This document shows, piece after piece, positions 6,819-10,427 of a stretch of DNA of 10,427 nucleotides. The translations under genes and the position numbers were made by a program. The notes below the pieces were generated by a model. It was given only the letters and a program-made list of their open reading frames with translations, did not search any database and was not told the DNA's origin. The first letter of the stretch is position 1, and each line of letters starts with the position of its first letter. Source of the stretch: an uncultured Christensenella sp. (GTDB lineage Bacteria > Bacillota > Clostridia > Christensenellales > DTU072); assembly GCA_905210905.1 (NCBI GenBank), contig CAJLYQ010000064.1, positions 1 through 10,427 on the forward strand, in the 5' to 3' direction.

Positions 6819-8011
6819 TGGGACTTAAATTAAATAGATTTGATTTTACGAAAATGATACCGGAAAGGGAACGTCGCATACAATCCGCTTCGGCAAAACC
6901 CGTTCCCGAACTCGGTTCGTATACCCCCAACAGACTGGCAAACGAACTCCACCCCGAAAGACAGTACGTCGTTATTTCTAAGGTGGTTGAACACGGCAAA
7001 GACGTAAAAACGTTTACGTTCGTGCCGGATAAGGAAAAAGGAACGGAAAAACTCGCGTATTTCTCCGCAGGACAGTATCTGTCGGTGGAACTTAAAGTAG
7101 GGGAAGCGACGATTACGCGCCCGTACTCGATCTCGTCTTCGCCGAAAGACGCGCTTAACGGTAAGTACGAACTCACGATAAAGAGAGTGGACGGCGGACT
7201 TGCCACGAATTACGTTCTGGACAACTGGACGGAAGGCACGAAAGTAACCCTGTCCGCACCCGAAGGAGAGTTCGGGTATGAACCGCTGAGAGACGCGAAA
7301 ACCGTAATAGGCATAGCCGGCGGAAGCGGAATAACCCCGTTTTTGTCGTTTGCCAACGCAATCGCGGACGGCGATGAAGACGCAAAACTCGTTTTGCTGT
7401 ACGGAAGCAGAACCGCGGACGAAATATTGTTCAAAGACGAGTTTGACGAAATCGAGAAAAAATGCGACAAAGTCAAAGTCGTGCACGTCCTTAGCGGAGA
7501 GAACAGAGAAGGGTACGAACACGGCTTTATGACGGCGGAACTTATAAGAAAATACGCCCCCGAAGGAGAGTATTCCGTCTTTATGTGCGGTCCGCAGGCA
7601 ATGTACGACTTCGTGGATAAAGAAGTGGAAAAACTCAAATTGCGCAGAAAATTCGTAAGACACGAAGTGTTCGGAGAATATCATAATCCCGATAAAAACG
7701 CCGATTATCCCGTAAAAGCAATAGGTACCAAATTTAAGTTAAACGTCATAATAAGAGATGAAAAATACGAAGTCGAATGTGACGCAAACGAAACGATACT
7801 TAACGCGATAGAACGCGCGGGAATTCCCGCCCCGGCAAAATGCAGAAGCGGCGTTTGCGGATATTGCCACTCCAGACTGATAGACGGCAAAGTCTACGTG
7901 CCGAAATCGGTAGACGGCAGACGACTCGCAGACTACGACTACGGCTACGTCCACCCGTGCTGCACCTTCCCCCTGTCCGACGTAACCATAGACGTCCCGC
8001 CCGTCAGATAA
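6818..8011 (+). CDS. NAD(P)H:flavin/[2Fe-2S] reductase (FNR domain plus C-terminal plant-type ferredoxin domain)
   Basis: 397 aa with three parts. An N-terminal extension of about 47 residues (MGLKLNRFDF...) is not part of either known domain. A ferredoxin-NADP reductase-like module covers about 48-290, with the FAD motif RPYSISSSP (101-109), the nucleotide motif GIAGGSGITPF (165-175) and the C-terminal MCGPQAMYDF (256-265). A plant-type [2Fe-2S] domain covers about 305-397, with C342-x4-C347-x2-C350 and a distal C381 or C382. The architecture matches electron-transfer reductases such as those serving oxygenases and other flavoproteins. The ATG overlaps the previous stop by one base (TAATG), and AAGGAGG at 6802-6808 sits inside the upstream gene, a strong sign of coupled, roughly equimolar synthesis. 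I infer a chain from NAD(P)H to FAD to [2Fe-2S] to the upstream flavoprotein. NADH versus NADPH preference cannot be judged. Confidence 0.92.
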   Translation: MGLKLNRFDFTKMIPERERRIQSASAKPVPELGSYTPNRLANELHPERQYVVISKVVEHGKDVKTFTFVPDKEKGTEKLAYFSAGQYLSVELKVGEATITRPYSISSSPKDALNGKYELTIKRVDGGLATNYVLDNWTEGTKVTLSAPEGEFGYEPLRDAKTVIGIAGGSGITPFLSFANAIADGDEDAKLVLLYGSRTADEILFKDEFDEIEKKCDKVKVVHVLSGENREGYEHGFMTAELIRKYAPEGEYSVFMCGPQAMYDFVDKEVEKLKLRRKFVRHEVFGEYHNPDKNADYPVKAIGTKFKLNVIIRDEKYEVECDANETILNAIERAGIPAPAKCRSGVCGYCHSRLIDGKVYVPKSVDGRRLADYDYGYVHPCCTFPLSDVTIDVPPVR

Positions 8012-8028
8012 CGAACTTTTATAATCAC

Positions 8029-8064
8029 AAAAACGGCTCGGCATTCCGCCAAGCCGTTTTTTTT
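8029..8064 (+). terminator. Terminator of the redox operon
   Basis: AACGGCT-c-GGC (8032-8042) pairs with GCC-a-AGCCGTT (8048-8058) around ATTCC, with one internal C/A mismatch, followed by T8057-8064. It begins 18 nt after the reductase stop codon. Confidence 0.9.
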
Positions 8065-8097
8065 GTAGCGAATTTACACGAATTTATAAACGTACAC
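8063..8097 (+). promoter_or_regulatory. Candidate promoter of the structured RNA
   Basis: TTGTAG (8063-8068), a 16-nt spacer and TATAAA (8085-8090). The predicted start is about 8097, just before GGUUGCC. The -35 lies in the last bases of the preceding terminator's T-run. The elements are moderate matches only. Confidence 0.45.
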
Positions 8098-8304
8098 GGT
8101 TGCCGCAAAAAGCAATTATGGGTAGCCTAAAACAAACATAAGAGAACCCTAACAAAACAACAAATGCAATCGGAGCAAGGGCGGTAAATCGATAAAACTA
8201 AGGGCGCGAGATCAAAAATATTCGCGGTTAATCGACTAGCGTAAGACGAGAGGGGGTTATATGTTATATGAAAACGACCTAGTGAATCGCAAAGTCGTTT
8301 TTTT
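8098..8304 (+). ncRNA. Candidate structured small RNA, about 205 nt, family unassigned
   Basis: This stretch has no credible ORF but has a promoter-like element just upstream, an intrinsic terminator at its end and several good helices. GGUUGCC (8098-8104) can pair with GGUAGCC (8121-8127). UCGAU (8189-8193) pairs with AUCGA (8231-8235) and encloses CGCGAG (8205-8210) paired with UUCGCG (8221-8226). The terminator hairpin is at 8271-8301. UUGCCGC (8100-8106) can instead pair with GCGGUAA (8181-8187), so the 5' end has two exclusive partners. The gene downstream is convergent, so this is not the leader of a coding gene, which argues for a trans-acting RNA. Size and genome type would fit clostridial RNAs such as the raiA motif, but I cannot assign a family by eye. 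6S, tmRNA, RNase P and SRP signatures were not recognised. Confidence 0.5.
8271..8304 (+). terminator. Terminator at end of structured RNA
   Basis: AAAACGAC (8271-8278) pairs with GTCGTTTT (8294-8301), and the T-run continues to 8304. The 15-nt loop is unusually long and contains CTAGT (8279-8283), complementary to ACTAG (8235-8239) upstream. It also carries a weak U-tract on the minus strand and could serve the convergent regulator gene. Confidence 0.75.
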
Positions 8305-8338
8305 ATAAATTTTTCGTCATTCCGCAACGTACGGAAAA

Positions 8339-8465
8339 TTAGTCGGTGAAAAGTTTAATCAGGTTTTTTTGTTTTTCAGGGGAAAGTTTGCGGAAGGAAG
8401 AAATCAGCAGATTTTCCCGTTTTGTCAGTGACAATAATTCAGACGAAGGACTCTTCTTTTTTTCA
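8339..8465 (-). pseudogene. Out-of-frame C-terminal tail of the Xre regulator
   Basis: Past the in-frame TGA (8465-8463) of the regulator, shifting by one base keeps an open frame to TAA at 8341-8339. It encodes EKKKSPSSELLSLTKRENLL, then about 20 more residues including SSFRKLSPEKQKNLIKLF. The pattern LTxRExLLxxFRKLSPExQ is typical of the C-terminal helix of small Xre repressors, so this is the missing end of the adjacent protein. The joined product would be 111 aa (337 nt, exactly one base over 112 codons). The shift site is TTT TGA, with one T too many in a run of four. It could be a mutation, a sequencing error or programmed +1 frameshifting (see findings). Confidence 0.75.
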
Positions 8466-8675
8466 AAATCGATCCTCGTCCGAAATGCCGAGCAAGTCAT
8501 ACAGACTTACGTCATAAAGTCTAGATAACTCTACGAGTTTTTCGTATTCGGGACGAGAGACGTCGTTTTCCCAGTCGCTTACATTCGATTGATGAATGGA
8601 CAGTTTATCGGCAACTTCCTTTTGAGTATAGCCACATTGTTTGCGGGCATTTTTGAAAAAAATTCCATAATTCAT
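8463..8675 (-). CDS. Xre/Cro-family HTH transcriptional regulator (controller of the adjacent methylase locus)
   Basis: 70 aa as read to the first stop. The HTH covers nearly the whole product: FFKNARKQCGYTQKEVADKL (helices 1-2), then SIHQSNVSDWEND with the recognition helix about 28-36, then PEYEKLVELSRLYDVSLYDLLGI, the standard HTH_3 ending. A dimerising tail is expected after this and is present in another frame (8339-8465). The chosen ATG 8675 begins at the usual HTH start (MNYGIFFKNARK). Longer in-frame starts up to 8768 would run through the operators and into the divergent gene and are rejected. No Shine-Dalgarno is visible, and a TAAAAT -10 predicts transcription from about 8676, which is leaderless. 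Divergent placement next to DNA methylase genes, with paired dyads between, fits the controller/repressor genes of restriction-modification systems. Autorepression is inferred. Confidence 0.85.
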   Translation of the reverse strand: MNYGIFFKNARKQCGYTQKEVADKLSIHQSNVSDWENDVSRPEYEKLVELSRLYDVSLYDLLGISDEDRF

Positions 8676-8688
8676 TGTGTTTATTTTA
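8676..8688 (-). promoter_or_regulatory. Candidate -10 of Xre regulator
   Basis: TAAAAT at 8688-8683 on the minus strand puts the start near 8676, one base before the ATG. No good -35 is seen at 16-18 nt. TTGTCA (8715-8710) is 21 nt away. The site-1 dyad fills the spacer, so binding there should affect this promoter. Confidence 0.4.
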
Positions 8689-8693
8689 CCCAA

Positions 8694-8710
8694 AATGTGC
8701 ATTACACATT
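8694..8710. promoter_or_regulatory. Operator dyad 1
   Basis: A perfect inverted repeat AATGTG-CATTA-CACATT (6+5+6). It overlaps the -35 of the methylase promoter and the spacer of the regulator promoter. It shares the core ATGTGCA-T-CACAT with dyad 2, whose centre is 23 bp away (about two helical turns). Likely Xre binding site. Confidence 0.7.
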
Positions 8711-8744
8711 GACAAATATGTGCAATGCACATATAATATACATA
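8709..8744 (+). promoter_or_regulatory. Methylase operon promoter, leaderless
   Basis: Perfect consensus: TTGACA (8709-8714), 17-nt spacer, TATAAT (8732-8737). The predicted transcription start is 8744, exactly the A of the methylase ATG. There is no Shine-Dalgarno. Both dyads overlap its elements, so it should be strongly active only when the regulator is absent. Confidence 0.8.
8716..8734. promoter_or_regulatory. Operator dyad 2
   Basis: A perfect inverted repeat ATATGTG-CAATG-CACATAT (7+5+7), located in the spacer and first bases of the -10 of the methylase promoter. It is longer than dyad 1 and so possibly the higher-affinity site. Confidence 0.72.
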
Positions 8745-9469
8745 TGAAAAAATCTCAAAATAATGCAAATTCGCAAATAAAATCGAAAAAGCGTGTTGCG
8801 GAGCGTGGCGAGGTTTTTACTGCAGAGCGTGAAGTTAAGGCTATGTGTGATCTCGTAGAGCAGGAATGTGTGCGCATTGACAGCCGCTTTTTAGAGCCTG
8901 CCTGCGGCAACGGCAATTTCCTTGCGGAAATCCTGACCCGTAAACTTTCCACCGTAAAAAAATTATACAAATCCAACCCGTACGACTACGAGCGCTATTC
9001 TGTTTTGGCGGTGTCGAGTATCTACGGCGTGGATATAATGATCGACAACGTTTCAGAGTGCCGACAACGGCTGTTCGATCTTTGGTTCGCCGATTACCAA
9101 ACCGTATGTAAAAAAGCGATCAATGCCGAAACGCAAACCGCCGTAAAATACATTCTTTCGCAAAATATTCTCTGCGGCAACGCTCTTACGCTTATGTGCG
9201 TGGACGAAAACCAAATCGATACCGACTTGCCCATCATCTTTCCCGAATGGAGTTTAATTCTCGGTACGAAACTGAAACGGCGTGACTTCAGGCTGGACGT
9301 TATGCTCAAGGCAAACGAAAAGCCCAAAACCGCGCAACTTTCCCTTAACGCTATCCCCGAAGACATACAAAGTTTTTTGACTATAAATCCAAAAACTAAA
9401 GAATATATGGCACTGCCCATAAAAGAATATCCGCCGATACATTACAGGAAGGTGATCGCTAATGCCTGA
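8744..9469 (+). CDS. N6-adenine DNA methyltransferase-like protein lacking the catalytic NPPY motif
   Basis: 241 aa. The basic N-terminus (KKSQNNANSQIKSKK) leads into GEVFTAEREV (22-31), matching the 'FTP' motif X region of gamma-class adenine methylases. SAM motif I FLEPACGNGNFL (49-60) and an acidic motif II D97 in IYGVDIMIDN follow, then NILCGNALTL (141-150). After this no (D/N)PPY motif appears. The corresponding region reads LPIIFPEWSLI, and the protein ends soon after, so it should bind SAM but not methylate on its own. It overlaps the next gene by 8 nt. Its motif X/motif I segment resembles that gene's N-terminus closely enough to suggest a common origin. I infer a subunit or modulator of the second methylase. 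The start is fixed by the promoter; the in-frame ATG at 8675 lies upstream of the -35. Confidence 0.82.
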   Translation: MKKSQNNANSQIKSKKRVAERGEVFTAEREVKAMCDLVEQECVRIDSRFLEPACGNGNFLAEILTRKLSTVKKLYKSNPYDYERYSVLAVSSIYGVDIMIDNVSECRQRLFDLWFADYQTVCKKAINAETQTAVKYILSQNILCGNALTLMCVDENQIDTDLPIIFPEWSLILGTKLKRRDFRLDVMLKANEKPKTAQLSLNAIPEDIQSFLTINPKTKEYMALPIKEYPPIHYRKVIANA

Positions 9470-10427
9470 TTCGTTTTTTAATAAAATAACTCAAAGTAAG
9501 ACCGTCCATACCCCCGACGTCCTGAGTTGTCTTGCAAATTTAAGCAACGACGAAGTCTTTACGCCCCCGGACGTGGCAAACCGTATGCTCGATCTCTTGC
9601 CACAAGAAATCTTTTCCGATCCGAACGCGACGTTCTTAGATCCCGCGTGCAAAACGGGCGTTTTTTTAAGAGAAATCGCAAAACGCCTGCTAGTCGGATT
9701 AAAAGACAAAATACCCGACCTGCAAGAAAGAATAGATCATATTTTTCATAACCAACTCTTCGGCATAGCGATTACCGAATTAACGAGTTTGCTCTCTCGC
9801 CGTAGCGTATATTGCTCGACCTACCCCAACGGCGAATACTCTATTACGCATTTCTCAAACGCCGAAGGCAACGTCCGATTTCGCCGGATAAAGCACACAT
9901 TTATCAACGGCAAATGCAAGTGCTGCGGAGCGGCGCAAGCACAATGGGATCGCGGCGATGGCAAAGAAACTTACGCATACGAACTAATACACAGAGACAC
10001 CCCGGAGAAAATTTTTAATATGAAATTCGACGTAATAATATCTAATCCGCCATATCAATTATCTGACGGCGGCGGAACAGGCGATAGTGCAAGACCTATT
10101 TATCATTTGTTTGTCGAACAAGCCAAAAAATTAACGCCTAGATTTATCTCAATGATTGTACCTTCTCGTTGGATGAAAGGCGGAAAAGGTTTACAAGAAT
10201 TTAGAATGCAAATGATTAAGGATACTCATATCAGTTATATTTTCGATTACGAAGACGCTCAAGAATGTTTTTCTGGAATACATATTGACGGCGGAGTAAA
10301 TTATTTCCTATGGGAAAAAGATTATAGCGGAGTGGTTCATTATTACTATAAACCTTGGAATCAAGAATGTATCTATTCAGAAAGGTTTTTACAGACAGAT
10401 GTAACGAATACCGTTATTAGAGACTAT
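9462..10427 (+). CDS. Eco57I-type adenine-specific DNA methyltransferase, C-terminus beyond window
   Basis: 322 codons are open to the window edge, so the gene is partial. It contains motif X region NDEVFTPPDV (29-38), SAM motif I FLDPACKTGVFL (58-69, with Lys at a usual Gly position), the catalytic NPPYQLSDGGGTG (195-207), and the downstream IVPSRWMKGGKG (232-243) and GIHIDGGVNYFLW (272-284), all as I recall them from the Eco57I-type methylase family. Between motifs I and IV lies an inserted stretch with a CKCCG cysteine cluster (152-156) that may bind zinc. The role is N6-adenine methylation of DNA in a restriction-modification system. Whether it also has nuclease or specificity domains depends on the missing part. 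Its ATG overlaps the previous stop, and AGGTGATC at 9450-9457 is an excellent ribosome binding site. GC falls from about 50% to about 34% near 10020, inside the gene. Confidence 0.88.
   Translation, partial: MPDSFFNKITQSKTVHTPDVLSCLANLSNDEVFTPPDVANRMLDLLPQEIFSDPNATFLDPACKTGVFLREIAKRLLVGLKDKIPDLQERIDHIFHNQLFGIAITELTSLLSRRSVYCSTYPNGEYSITHFSNAEGNVRFRRIKHTFINGKCKCCGAAQAQWDRGDGKETYAYELIHRDTPEKIFNMKFDVIISNPPYQLSDGGGTGDSARPIYHLFVEQAKKLTPRFISMIVPSRWMKGGKGLQEFRMQMIKDTHISYIFDYEDAQECFSGIHIDGGVNYFLWEKDYSGVVHYYYKPWNQECIYSERFLQTDVTNTVIRDY

Noticed and set aside
6830..7684. Long minus-strand frame inside the reductase gene
   Set aside because: It lies wholly antisense to a gene with clear FAD, NAD and [2Fe-2S] motifs. 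The translation is Phe/Arg-rich without domain features.
8098..8304. Riboswitch or attenuator for a downstream gene
   Set aside because: The next gene on the plus strand begins at 8744, beyond a convergent regulator and its own promoter, so nothing is positioned to be controlled in cis.
8320..8336. Hairpin TTCCG/CGGAA as terminator of the regulator
   Set aside because: The stem is only five pairs with a 7-nt loop and there is no T-run on the minus strand. The nearby 8271-8301 hairpin is a better candidate.
8675..8743. Longer start for the first methylase at ATG 8675
   Set aside because: It would need translation through the -35, -10 and both operator dyads. The promoter predicts a transcript beginning at 8744.
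8676..8768. Longer start of the Xre regulator at 8768 or 8705
   Set aside because: The added residues are outside the HTH fold and encoded by the operator/promoter DNA and the divergent methylase start.
1..10427. CRISPR array, tRNA/rRNA genes, insertion sequence ends
   Set aside because: No regularly spaced repeats, no tRNA-like cloverleaf or rRNA sequence, and no transposase frame or terminal inverted repeats were found by reading.

Overview
The window looks like part of a Bacillota (probably clostridial) chromosome. This rests on strong GGAGG-type ribosome binding sites on most genes, consensus TTGACA/TATAAT promoters, a clostridial-type 2[4Fe-4S] ferredoxin, a YpsC-like rRNA methylase, and mid-range GC (about 45-50% in most genes). 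Nothing in the sequence fixes the genus. Two parts are clearly AT-richer: the left edge (1-259, about 33% GC) and the right edge after about 10020 (about 34%).

Layout. (a) 1-259, minus strand: the start of a small two-helix membrane protein that runs off the left edge. (b) 320-3256: two divergent rRNA methyltransferase genes, an RlmD/RlmCD-type uracil-C5 methylase with an extra C-terminal module (minus) and a THUMP-domain YpsC/RlmL-type guanine-N2 methylase (plus). They share a 90-bp control region whose two promoters place both transcription starts at or within a few bases of the ATG. (c) 3270-3560: a single-gene ferredoxin unit with a consensus promoter and a bidirectional terminator. (d) 3637-4998, minus: an M18 aminopeptidase. 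(e) 5219-8064: a two-gene redox operon, a CrtI/phytoene-dehydrogenase-like flavoprotein coupled by a TAATG junction to an NAD(P)H-dependent flavin reductase with a C-terminal [2Fe-2S] domain. (f) 8065-8338: no protein gene, but a promoter, a highly structured roughly 205-nt stretch and a terminator, best read as an independent small RNA. (g) 8339-10427: the left end of a restriction-modification-type locus. A Xre-family regulator (minus, interrupted by a +1 frameshift at a TTT-TGA) is divergent from two overlapping DNA methyltransferase genes (plus). Two near-identical perfect dyads lie exactly over the divergent promoters. The second methylase, of Eco57I type, runs off the right edge, and any nuclease or helicase gene would lie beyond it.

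How the parts work together. The oxidoreductase pair should form an electron chain from NAD(P)H through FAD and [2Fe-2S] to the FAD-dependent partner; its substrate is unknown and no carotenoid gene is nearby. In the restriction-modification locus the Xre protein is the likely repressor or controller acting at the paired dyads. The first methylase-like protein has a SAM-binding motif but no catalytic NPPY, and the second has both. The most notable observations are the possible programmed frameshift in the controller, the unassigned structured RNA, and the set of predicted leaderless genes. All of these are methylases or the methylase regulator, while every other gene start visible here has a Shine-Dalgarno sequence.
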